A DNA stretch of 42,591 nt, taken from assembly GCA_903918755.1 (NCBI GenBank), contig CAIXFN010000059.1, positions 1 through 42,591 on the forward strand, read 5' to 3'. Below the pieces are notes generated by a model. It did no database searches. It saw nothing but the letters and a program-made list of their open reading frames with translations, and was not told the origin of the DNA. Both the position numbers and the translations under genes were made by a program. This document shows, piece by piece, positions 8,471 to 15,347 of this stretch. Within the stretch, counting starts at the first letter, position 1. Every line of letters starts with the position of its first letter. Source of the stretch: an uncultured Pedosphaera sp. Lineage in GTDB: Bacteria > Verrucomicrobiota > Verrucomicrobiia > Limisphaerales > Pedosphaeraceae.

Positions 8471-8570
8471 GTGGTGTCGCGCCGCTTTCAGGGCGCGGGA
8501 GGGAAAAGGCCGGCAAACCCAGCCGGTTTAGGCTGGGCTGAGGGATCACGGCCTTTCAGGCCGTTCCGAT
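8471..8570 (+). repeat. Triple-hairpin dispersed repeat, copy 1
   Basis: This is one of three direct copies (others near 11679 and 12269). Each has three successive inverted repeats: a GCGCC/GGCGC-type stem with a GCTTTCAG-like loop, a CCCAGCC/GGCTGGG stem, and an ACGGCC/GGCCGT stem with a TTTCA loop. In this copy the second loop is longer (GGTTTA), and the stretch between stems 2 and 3 differs from the other copies. It lies between the defence cassette and the phosphoesterase gene. Confidence 0.75.
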
Positions 8571-8815
8571 TGGGGGCGGGGGGCCGTTCGACAGGCTCAC
8601 GGACCGTTGGGGGCAGGGTGGGAGGGGAAATGTCAAAGCCTCCTTACATCGTCTCCTACAAGTGTGGAGCCCGGCGGGCGGGGAGCCGGGCCGGAGGGAG
8701 CATTGGATGTGCCGCCCCGCGGGGGCTTGCGGTTGAGGGGAACGCGGGGAGCTATAGACATGGCGCGCCGCTGGCGCTTTTGCCGACCTTTACCGAATAT
8801 TTTGAATTGGTTTGG

Positions 8816-11425
8816 TTAATCGCCGTCGGAGTCGCCTTTGGCGTGGGTGACGAGGAAGGCGGAGTGGCGGGGGGCGGGCATGGGGCTGTTCGGGCCGCGG
8901 ACGGAGTGCCATACGATTTCGTTGAGGAGGTGATCGTCGGCGGCGTCTTCTTTGGAAAAATCCATTTTGCGCGAGGCTTCGCTGCCCCAGGCGAGGCGCT
9001 GGTTGTGGGCGTGGAGGTCCACGTTCGCGGGCAGGGGATCGTAGGGTCGCAGGTCGGGCACGGCCTGGAACGCGTTGTACATGGGGGCGGCGGCGGCGTC
9101 AAATTGGGTCATGGGCTGCAGGCCGAGGATGAGTTCGATGGTGCGGACCATGCTGGTGGTGGAATACATGGTGGAATCCACGCTGCCGCGCTTGATGTAG
9201 GGGCTGATGGCGAAGGCGATGGTGCGGTGGGCGTCCACGTGGTCGGGGCCGTCCTGGGCGTCGTCTTCGATGACGAAGATGGCCATTTGGGGCCAGAACT
9301 TGGAACGGGAGAGCGCGGCCACGACGGTGCCGAACGCGACGTCGTTGTCGCCGAGGTACGCGGTGGGGGTAAACTGATTGGTGCCGGTGCCGGCGGTGTG
9401 GTCGTTGGGCAGGCGGACGATCTGGAGCCGGGGCATTTCGCCCTCGGTTTCGAAGCGGTGGAGTTCGGACACGAAGCGTTGGGCGCGGAGGGTGTCGGGG
9501 TAGCTGGTATCAAAGCCGTGGAACCAAGGGTCGAAATGGTCTTTGAGGGCGGCCATCCGGGTGGTGGCGGGAGCGTTGGTGGTGCGGCCGTTCTCGGTGA
9601 ATTCACCGTAGCTGCGGTAGGTGACGCCGGCGGCGCGGGCGCGGTCCCAGAGGTAACCGCCGGCAGAGGCGGCGATGGGGAGTTGGCCTTCGGAAGGGTA
9701 GGGGTATTTTTTGGCGCGGTTGTGGCCGTAACTGAGAGGCCAGGTTTTCTCGACGAAGTCGGTGGCGTAGGCGGCCATGGACCATTCGTGGCCGTCGGCG
9801 CTGACTTCGGCGTCGGCGAAGAAGTTGTCGAGGAGGACGAAATCGCCCGCGATTTTGTGATGGTTGGGGGTGACATGCCGGGGGAAGAGGCAGAGATTGG
9901 TATCGCCATTGCCGCCGGGCATATCGCCGAGCACCTGGTCGTAGGTGCGGTTTTCCTTGATGATGTAAACGCAGTATTTGATGGGGGTGGGGCCGCCGGG
10001 GCGGAGGGGGATCGGGTTGTCCGCCGCGGGCGGGACCCGGTCCACGCTGCGGGGCGGGGTGCACCGGAAGGCGGTGGTGGTGAACTCGGCGAGTTGGTGG
10101 GGGAAATCGCGACCGGCGGCGAGGTCGATGATGCTCAGGGAGCCGGGGAATAATTCGGAGATGCTTTGGACGGGACCGGTGCGGCGCACGCCCGGTCGGG
10201 GGCCGCGGGGATTGGCGGCGGAGGTGGTGCCTTTGCCATTGGCAACGAGCAGTTGGCGGCCATCGGGGGTGACGCGCACGGAGGTGGGATACCAGCCCAC
10301 GGGAATGAAACCGAGCGAGCGGCTCCGGCCGAGGGTGTGGACGTCAAAGACGGCGATGTTGTTATTGCAGGCGTTGGCGACGAACAGGGTGTTTTCGTCC
10401 GGCGACAGCGCGAGGCTGTTGGGGGTGGACCCGGGCGGCGCATCGGGGGTGAAGGCGGCCTGGAGGGTTTCGACGGGGCGGCCGGTGGCGGTGGCGAGGA
10501 TGGTGACGGTATTTTGATTGGCGTTGGCGACGAAGAGGTGGCGGCGGTCGCGGGTGAGGATCATCTCGTTGGGATGCTCGCCGGTGGGCCAGAAATCCAC
10601 GACTTGATGGGAAGTCAGATCGATGACGGCCACGCCGGCCTGGGCCCACAGGCTGACATAGAGACGTTGGCGGCCTTCATCCAGCCGACAGGCGTAGGGG
10701 AAGGGAGCGGCCGGGCTGGTGGGATCCAGGGCGGCGGCGGCGCGTTTGGTGATGGCGGCGACATCGGGATCGACGGGGGCGGTGTTGGTGAAGCGGAGCG
10801 AGGCGGAGGAACCGCCGGGGTCGGCCTGGAGCAGGATCTCCTGGCGGTTCGAGCGGGTGAACAGATCGACTTCGGACACGCTCTGGCCCCAGACATTGGC
10901 GACGTAGAGGCTGCGGGCGTTGTGAGCGACGGCGAGGCCGCTGGGGATGCCGCGTTCGGCGGCGTCGCGCAAATGGATCGGTTGGTTGGTGGCGAGCTGG
11001 CCTTCCTTGAAATCGAAGACGTGGATGAGTTCCTCGCCGCCGCCGCTGCAATAGAGCCGGGCGCCGGAGGAGGAAAATTCCAAGCCGTAAAAGGATTCAC
11101 CGAGGCGGGTGCGGGAGACGACGGTGGCGGAGCGGAGGTCCACGATGACGATTTCATGGGGGCCATGGCCGGAGTGCAGGACCGCGGCATAACGGCCGTC
11201 CGGGTGCACGGCAATGTTGACGGGGAAATCGCCGAGGGGCACTTGTTTACCGGCGGGGCGGAGGGACCATTGGTTGGGGAGCAGGACGGAGCCGTCGGGG
11301 CGCAAGCCGGGGAGGTTTGCGTGGTTCGTCACGTTGGCGAGGGGCTCGGCGGGAGTGGTCGGGGCGGCGCCGAAAAAAGCCAGGATGAGGGCGGTGACCG
11401 GCAGGCAGGGGAGCAGCTTCATCAT
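8816..11425 (-). CDS. Secreted beta-propeller / phosphoesterase protein
   Basis: This 869-residue protein starts with a signal peptide (about residues 1-26, MMKLLPCLPVTALILAFFG then a Pro/Ala region), so it is exported. Residues ~30-470 are YncE/cytochrome-cd1-like beta-propeller repeats: blades such as NIAVHPDGRYAAVLHSG, GLAVAHNARSLYVAN, MILTRDRRHLFVANAN and LALSPDENTLFVANA. From about 488 comes an alkaline-phosphatase-fold phosphoesterase domain, recognised from ENRTYDQVLGD, VLLDNFFADAEVSADGHEW and FVIEDDAQDGPDHVDAHR. This is the known bifunctional YncE/alkaline phosphatase architecture; substrates are unknown. Metal-binding Asp/His residues appear kept (DNFF, DGHEW, EDDAQDGPDHVDAHR). It stands alone, bracketed by direct copies of the triple-hairpin repeat, with weak translation signals upstream. 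Function beyond family level is not inferable. Confidence 0.88.
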   Translation of the reverse strand: MMKLLPCLPVTALILAFFGAAPTTPAEPLANVTNHANLPGLRPDGSVLLPNQWSLRPAGKQVPLGDFPVNIAVHPDGRYAAVLHSGHGPHEIVIVDLRSATVVSRTRLGESFYGLEFSSSGARLYCSGGGEELIHVFDFKEGQLATNQPIHLRDAAERGIPSGLAVAHNARSLYVANVWGQSVSEVDLFTRSNRQEILLQADPGGSSASLRFTNTAPVDPDVAAITKRAAAALDPTSPAAPFPYACRLDEGRQRLYVSLWAQAGVAVIDLTSHQVVDFWPTGEHPNEMILTRDRRHLFVANANQNTVTILATATGRPVETLQAAFTPDAPPGSTPNSLALSPDENTLFVANACNNNIAVFDVHTLGRSRSLGFIPVGWYPTSVRVTPDGRQLLVANGKGTTSAANPRGPRPGVRRTGPVQSISELFPGSLSIIDLAAGRDFPHQLAEFTTTAFRCTPPRSVDRVPPAADNPIPLRPGGPTPIKYCVYIIKENRTYDQVLGDMPGGNGDTNLCLFPRHVTPNHHKIAGDFVLLDNFFADAEVSADGHEWSMAAYATDFVEKTWPLSYGHNRAKKYPYPSEGQLPIAASAGGYLWDRARAAGVTYRSYGEFTENGRTTNAPATTRMAALKDHFDPWFHGFDTSYPDTLRAQRFVSELHRFETEGEMPRLQIVRLPNDHTAGTGTNQFTPTAYLGDNDVAFGTVVAALSRSKFWPQMAIFVIEDDAQDGPDHVDAHRTIAFAISPYIKRGSVDSTMYSTTSMVRTIELILGLQPMTQFDAAAAPMYNAFQAVPDLRPYDPLPANVDLHAHNQRLAWGSEASRKMDFSKEDAADDHLLNEIVWHSVRGPNSPMPAPRHSAFLVTHAKGDSDGD

Positions 11426-11483
11426 GATGGGGATGTTATGACAGCATTGGCGGGGGCGGGGAAGGGGGAAGTTGGGGGGGACA

Positions 11484-11652
11484 AACCCGGAGGGTTCATA
11501 GCCAGTGGCCGGTGGTTGAAGAGCGTAGCGACGACACCACCGGGCTACGGTTCCAAAGAATCAGCATCCTGGAGAGATGCCAGCGGCAGATGGATTTGCC
11601 AATGAGGGAGGCAATCTGATGGCCAGCCGCCGGCTGCGATCCCTCCGGGATC
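11484..11652 (+). repeat. Dispersed hairpin cluster (CCGGTGGT-type)
   Basis: Several perfect inverted repeats follow one another: CCGGTGGT (11509-11516) with ACCACCGG (11536-11543), GCATC (11564-11568) with GATGC (11576-11580), and GATCCC (11638-11643) with GGGATC (11647-11652). The loop of the first holds GAGCGTAGCGACG. The last bases of the window carry a matching GGTGGTCGGAGCGTAGCGACG, apparently the first arm of another copy. This looks like a REP-type dispersed repeat family. Confidence 0.65.
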
Positions 11653-11678
11653 GGGTTGATTTTGAACGTGCGTTCCGG

Positions 11679-11790
11679 GGGTGTCGCGCCGCTTTCAGGG
11701 CGCCGGAACAAAAATGCCGGAAAACCCAGCCTGTTAGGCTGGGCTATCGAATCACGGCCCTTCAGGCCGTTCGGATGACGGGCCGGTGGC
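11679..11790 (+). repeat. Triple-hairpin dispersed repeat, copy 2
   Basis: This is the best-preserved copy. Stem 1 is GCGCC (11686-11690) with GGCGC (11699-11703). Stem 2 is CCCAGCCT (11725-11732) with AGGCTGGG (11736-11743), eight perfect pairs around GTT. Stem 3 is ACGGCC (11754-11759) with GGCCGT (11765-11770). It ends in TCGGATGACGGGCCGGTGG, shared with copy 3. It separates the phosphoesterase gene from the vapB/vapC remnant. Confidence 0.8.
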
Positions 11791-11813
11791 GGTGGCAGTC
11801 TCGAGGGATGGGA

Positions 11814-11876
11814 TCACAGGCAGAGGACGTCGTATTGACGGATCATTGGGTCGGACGAGGCCAAGAGAATTCTCAT
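11814..11876 (-). pseudogene. vapC: VapC (PIN toxin) remnant with internal deletion
   Basis: A 20-codon frame starts with ATG overlapping the vapB stop (ATGA), exactly where a VapC toxin gene normally begins. It reads MRILL, the usual first residues of VapC, and then jumps to SSDPMIRQYDV, which resembles the last strand and helix of VapC (the x-S-D-P-x-I-x-x-Y-x-V segment). The roughly 100 residues between, including the PIN catalytic acids, are absent. I read this as an in-frame internal deletion that leaves the toxin dead. The reading is based on memory of the family pattern. An unrelated short frame is possible but unlikely given both the position and the matching ends. Confidence 0.6.
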
Positions 11877-12100
11877 TTCGCCTCAAAGGCCCGCAGGATT
11901 TCTTCGGGCAGTGGTGCGTTGAAGTCTCCTGGCACCGTGAATTGTGCCCGCGCCAAACCAAAGGGACGGAGGCCAGGGACGGGGGGCGGGGTTGACTCCA
12001 GGATAGTGAGTAGGGCGGCGGCCTGGTCGGGCAGGTGGTCGGCGGGTTTGGCCACGACGTGGCCGTGATCCAGTTGGACTTCGAAGGTCCGGTAACTCAT
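11873..12100 (-). CDS. vapB: VapB-type antitoxin
   Basis: This 75-residue protein starts MSYRTFEVQLDHGHVV, continues LPDQAAALLTILE, and ends in RPFGLARAQFTVPGDFNAPLPEEILRAFE. That C-terminal tail is typical of VapB/DUF2281-like antitoxins, which wrap a PIN toxin through this segment. The N-terminal part is a short beta/AbrB-like region that would bind the operator. The ATG at 12100 is the first one giving the family N-terminus; longer reading of the frame runs antisense to the next gene and is not credible. The toxin that should follow is reduced to a 20-codon remnant, so this antitoxin has apparently lost its partner. It lies between copies 2 and 3 of the triple-hairpin repeat. Confidence 0.72.
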   Translation of the reverse strand: MSYRTFEVQLDHGHVVAKPADHLPDQAAALLTILESTPPPVPGLRPFGLARAQFTVPGDFNAPLPEEILRAFEAK

Positions 12101-12541
12101 GTCGTGAAAATATGCGATTGCCCGGACGGCCGCAAGGCCATACCCGGGATACCCGTGTGCGGCAGTGGTTAATCGCCGTAGGTCGTGGGTGGCTGATGCG
12201 GCCTGAAGAGATGGCGGGGGACGGGATGCGGGCGGTTTCAGCGGGGGAAGAAGAAGGGGCGTGCCCCGTGGTAGCGCGCCACCTTCAGGGCGCTGAAAGG
12301 AAAATGCGGGAAAACCCAGCCTGTTAGGATGGGCTATCGAATCACGGCCTTTCAAGCCGTTCGGATGACGCGCCGGTGGGGGGCGGGCATGGCGGACGGG
12401 ATGGGACAATTGGCACAGGGAATGCTTTTGCATGGCAGTGGTTTGCTGCTGAAATGATGCAAGAGTTTGATAAAAAACAATTTGACGATAGACTTGGATT
12501 GTCCCGGGGGCATGGCGGGTGCTGGGGTGACAGGTAAAACG
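12101..12541. other. Gene-free interval of 441 bp with repeat copy 3
   Basis: The interval separates the divergent vapB gene and the exopolysaccharide locus. It carries triple-hairpin copy 3 (12269-12379). The last ~110 bases before the next gene turn AT-rich (around 12420-12495) and probably hold its promoter, although no clear box pair stands out. Short open frames here look like chance. Confidence 0.55.
12269..12379 (+). repeat. Triple-hairpin dispersed repeat, copy 3 (decayed)
   Basis: The copy has the same order of three stems as copies 1 and 2. Stem 2 has a mismatch (CCCAGCC against GGATGGG) and stem 3 has lost its inner pairs (GGCCTTTCAAGCC), so this copy has drifted. It shares AAAACCCAGCCTGTTAGG and GCTATCGAATCACGGCC with copy 2. 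Confidence 0.75.
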
Positions 12542-13723
12542 ATGGCAACCGAATTGGAATCGGTGGGGGCAGGGCAGTCGCGGTTCACGCTGGACGGAAG
12601 TCCGGCGCTGGAGCGGCATCTCCAGAGGGTGTGTACGCAAGTCGCGGAGGGGGTGGCGGCCGTGGTTTCTCCCGGGAGCCTGGAGGGGGTGTTGCTCGGG
12701 GGCGGGTATGGTCGCGGGGAAGGCGGAGTGTTGCGGACGCCGACCGGGGATGAGCCGTACAACGATCTGGAATTTTATGTTTTTACGCGGGGCAACGCGG
12801 TGCTGGCGGAACGGCGGTATCGCGGGAAGTTGCATGCCCTGGGTCACGCATTGACGCCGATGGCGGGGATCGAGGTGGAATTCAAGGTGTTGACGTTCTC
12901 CAAACTGCGCGGGGCCGGGCCTTCCATGTTTTATTATGATCTGCTGGCGGGGCACCGTTGGGTCGTCGGGGAGGAGTCGCTGCTGGCGGGGTGCGAGCAT
13001 CACCGGGAGGCGGGGGCGATTCCCTTGCATGAAGCCACGCGCCTGCTCATGAATCGGTGCAGCGGGTTGCTGTTCAGCCGGGAGCGGCTGGAGCGGGCGA
13101 ATTTCGGGCCGGAAGAAGCGGATTTTGTGGGGCGGAACCTGGCCAAGGTGCAACTGGCGCTGGGGGATGCCTGGCTGGCGGCGGGGGGGCGGTACCATTG
13201 GAGTTGCCGGGAGCGGCAGCAGCGGTTGGAGGCAGCGCCGGGGACGGCCGCCGAGGCGGATTGGCTGGCGGCGGTGCGCCGACACCATACGGCGGGGGTG
13301 GAATTCAAACTGCACCCGGTGCGGGCCAACGCGGGGCGCGAGGAATTGGCGGCGCGGCATGCGGAGTTGAGCCGGCTGGCGCGGGAATTCTGGCTGGCGC
13401 TGGAAAGCCGGCGGTTGGGGACGCCATTTGGCAGTCCACGCGCCTATGCCGAGAGCGCGGTGGACAAGTGTCCGGAGACGTCGCCGTGGCGGAATCGGTT
13501 GGTGAACGCCCGGGCCTTCGGGGCGGGGGCGGCGTGGGGTCCCCGCGCCAGTCGGTATCCCCGGGAACGATTATTGCACGCGCTGGCGTTGCTGCTCTGG
13601 GAGCCCGGGGTGCTGGCGGAGGCGGGTGGCCGGCGGCTTTTGCAGCAGGAATTGCACACGGAGGCGGCGGATTTTTCCGGGCTGGTGGCGGCCTACGAAC
13701 AATTGTGGCAGCGGTTTAACTGA
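12542..13723 (+). CDS. Nucleotidyltransferase-like protein of the EPS locus
   Basis: This cytosolic protein of 393 residues has the marks of the polymerase-beta nucleotidyltransferase fold: GGGYGRGEGG (residues 53-62), an acidic pair NDLEFYVF (Asp75, Glu77) and a third acidic strand EVEFKVL (111-117). The spacing suits the hG[G/S]-x-[D/E]h[D/E] signature plus a distal acid. The rest is helical. I know no named function; such proteins occur beside glycosyltransferases, so a sugar- or protein-modifying nucleotidyl transfer is possible but unproven. The ATG at 12542 is preferred, as upstream in-frame starts (ATG 12512, TTG 12467) reach into the AT-rich promoter-like stretch; the start is uncertain. 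It is followed after two bases by a glycosyltransferase gene, so it probably heads the operon. Confidence 0.68.
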   Translation: MATELESVGAGQSRFTLDGSPALERHLQRVCTQVAEGVAAVVSPGSLEGVLLGGGYGRGEGGVLRTPTGDEPYNDLEFYVFTRGNAVLAERRYRGKLHALGHALTPMAGIEVEFKVLTFSKLRGAGPSMFYYDLLAGHRWVVGEESLLAGCEHHREAGAIPLHEATRLLMNRCSGLLFSRERLERANFGPEEADFVGRNLAKVQLALGDAWLAAGGRYHWSCRERQQRLEAAPGTAAEADWLAAVRRHHTAGVEFKLHPVRANAGREELAARHAELSRLAREFWLALESRRLGTPFGSPRAYAESAVDKCPETSPWRNRLVNARAFGAGAAWGPRASRYPRERLLHALALLLWEPGVLAEAGGRRLLQQELHTEAADFSGLVAAYEQLWQRFN

Positions 13724-13725
13724 GT

Positions 13726-14934
13726 ATGCGCATCCTGGTCGTTTATCCTTACATTCCTTATCCCCCGGACCGGGGGACCTATCAGCGGACGTATCACCTG
13801 CTGCGGGCGCTGGCGCGGGATCACGAGGTGGACCTGCTGGCGTTGAGCGAGGGGGGCGAGCGACTGGAACAGCAGCCGGTGTTTGCGGAGTTTTGTCGGC
13901 GCGTGGAGTTCGTGCCGTTCCAGCATCCGAAATGGCCGCGGCTGTTTCCCGATCGCTTGCTGAACCCGCTGCCGACCACGGTGGTGCATTGGCAATTGCC
14001 GCAGGTGGCGGAGGCGATCCGGAAGTTTGCGGCGGGGCAAACGTATCAACTGGTGCACGTGTGCGACATCGTGATGGCGCAGTATTTTTTCGCGCAGCTG
14101 GCGGACCGGCCGCTGGCGATCGACCGGAGCCGGGTGGACTGGCAGTTCCAACTGGCGCAGCGGGAGGCGATGTCCAAGGGCATGCGGCAGGCGCTGTTGG
14201 ATTGGGAGAATCTGGCCAAACTGGAGCGGTTCGAACGGCGGATTGCCAAACGCGTGGCGGTGGAGGTGGTGTGCGGGCCGGATGATGAGACGTTCATTCG
14301 GGAGCGGATCAGCCGGGAAGTGGCGGTGGAGGTGGTGACCAACGGGGTGGATCTGGATTACTTCCGGCCGGAAGCGGCGAAGGACCGGCGGGGGCTGGAG
14401 CCGACGGTATTGTTTTGCGGGGCGATGGATTACACCCCGAATGTGGATGCCTTGCGGTGGTTTTTTACCGAGATGCACGCGGCCTTGCGGAAACGGGTGC
14501 CCAACTGCCAGGTGTTAATCGTGGGCAAGGCGCCGGTGCCGGAAGTGCAGGCCTACGGGGCATTGCCCGGGGTGACGGTGACGGGGGGCGTGCCGGATGT
14601 GCGGCCGTATTACCGGCGGGCGTGGCTGCAGATTGTGCCCTTGCGGATCGGGGGCGGAACGCGGTTAAAGATTCCGGAGAGCATGGCCATGGGGACGCCG
14701 GTGGTTTCGACCACGATCGGGGCCCAGGGTTTGGGCTTGCGGCACGGGGACGATTTATTGCTGGGGGATACGCCGGAAGCCTTTGTGGAGCAAACTGCGC
14801 GCGGGTTGACGGACACGGCCTTGCGAGGGCACCTGGAGGAGGAAGGCCGGAAGACGGTGCACGCGCGGTTGGCGTGGCCGATGCTGGGGAAGCAGTTGAG
14901 CGATTATTATGCAAAACGGTTTGGGCAAGACTGA
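13726..14934 (+). CDS. GT4-type glycosyltransferase
   Basis: This is a 402-residue GT-B glycosyltransferase. The N-terminal domain opens MRILVVYPYIPYPPDRGTYQR, close to sugar transferases associated with EpsH/PEP-CTERM exopolysaccharide loci. The C-terminal nucleotide-sugar domain contains VVTNGVDLDYFRP, a CGAMDYTPN strand, and VPLRIGGGTRLKIPESMAMGTPVV, the family-4 sugar-nucleotide signature with its Glu. No membrane segment is seen, so it should act at the inner face of the membrane on a lipid-linked glycan. It starts two bases after the nucleotidyltransferase-like gene, and its last 26 bases overlap the next gene. Donor and acceptor sugars cannot be told. Confidence 0.87.
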   Translation: MRILVVYPYIPYPPDRGTYQRTYHLLRALARDHEVDLLALSEGGERLEQQPVFAEFCRRVEFVPFQHPKWPRLFPDRLLNPLPTTVVHWQLPQVAEAIRKFAAGQTYQLVHVCDIVMAQYFFAQLADRPLAIDRSRVDWQFQLAQREAMSKGMRQALLDWENLAKLERFERRIAKRVAVEVVCGPDDETFIRERISREVAVEVVTNGVDLDYFRPEAAKDRRGLEPTVLFCGAMDYTPNVDALRWFFTEMHAALRKRVPNCQVLIVGKAPVPEVQAYGALPGVTVTGGVPDVRPYYRRAWLQIVPLRIGGGTRLKIPESMAMGTPVVSTTIGAQGLGLRHGDDLLLGDTPEAFVEQTARGLTDTALRGHLEEEGRKTVHARLAWPMLGKQLSDYYAKRFGQD

Positions 14935-15307
14935 GCGCTATGAATTTCTGCGTCACCGGCGGTTTTGGTGGCCGGTGGCGGCCCTGCTTTTGCTCAGCGC
15001 CGCGGGTGGGGTGGCGGTCTGGCGGGCGGGGTTGTCCTGGGTGGCGGTGGTGAACGATTCCGGGATGGAAATCAAAATGCTGAAAGTAAAAGCCTGCGGG
15101 CAGGAGCAGACCTTTGCCGAGGTGGGGGAAGGCGAATCCGTGCGCCTGAGCTTGCAGAGGAAGGGTGGGCCATCCGAAATCAGCATTGCTACGAACGGCA
15201 TGGAGATGTGGCATGGGGATTACATCGAAGCGCAGGGCGGGTATCACGGGATCGTCCGGTTGCAACGGGATGGCCAGGTCGATTCAACCGTGACCCAGAC
15301 CTGGTAA
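14909..15307 (+). CDS. Small single-pass membrane protein, unknown
   Basis: The protein has 132 residues, with a basic N-terminus (LRHRRFWW) and one transmembrane segment (about 20-38). An outside domain of about 90 residues follows that looks beta-rich (WVAVVNDSGMEIKMLKVKA, ESVRLSL, YHGIVRLQ). I do not recognise a family. It begins inside the end of the glycosyltransferase gene (26-base overlap), which supports co-translation within the exopolysaccharide operon. No other in-frame ATG gives the membrane segment. It may be an envelope-anchored accessory of polysaccharide assembly. Confidence 0.55.
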   Translation: MQNGLGKTERYEFLRHRRFWWPVAALLLLSAAGGVAVWRAGLSWVAVVNDSGMEIKMLKVKACGQEQTFAEVGEGESVRLSLQRKGGPSEISIATNGMEMWHGDYIEAQGGYHGIVRLQRDGQVDSTVTQTW

Positions 15308-15347
15308 TTTGCGGGAACCAATTTCAAACCAAAGCAGTCTCACCAAC

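Larger units (their letters stand above)
8306..8815. other. Gene-free interval of 510 bp rich in short repeats
   Basis: No convincing gene is present. The interval holds a 9-bp tandem repeat (8337-8360), a stem-loop element (8373-8402) and copy 1 of the triple-hairpin repeat (8471-8570), listed separately. The remainder, 8571-8815, is G-rich. It separates the end of the defence cassette from the stop of the convergent propeller-phosphoesterase gene. I see no hairpin with a T-tract that would make a standard terminator. Confidence 0.6.
11426..11813. other. Gene-free interval of 388 bp made of hairpin repeats
   Basis: No gene is supported. Most of the interval is dispersed repeat: a hairpin cluster at 11484-11652 and triple-hairpin copy 2 at 11679-11790. 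The end nearest 11426 should hold the promoter of the minus-strand propeller-phosphoesterase gene, but I cannot point to clear -35/-10 boxes there. Confidence 0.6.

Noticed and set aside
8420-10153. Long open frame of 577 codons on the plus strand
   Set aside because: It is antisense to the propeller-phosphoesterase gene, is extremely rich in Gly, Val and Ala, and has no domain. It is a by-product of GC-rich codon use.
10166-11605. Long open frame of 479 codons on the plus strand
   Set aside because: It is also antisense to the propeller-phosphoesterase gene, with the same Gly/Asp/Ala-rich composition and no motif.
8471-12379. CRISPR array
   Set aside because: Only three repeats exist, spaced by 3.1 and 0.5 kb with genes between, and each is a composite of three hairpins.
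11873-13360. Minus-strand frame of 495 codons containing the VapB sequence
   Set aside because: Only the last 75 codons look like a real protein; the rest is antisense to the nucleotidyltransferase-like gene. The gene is taken to start at 12100.
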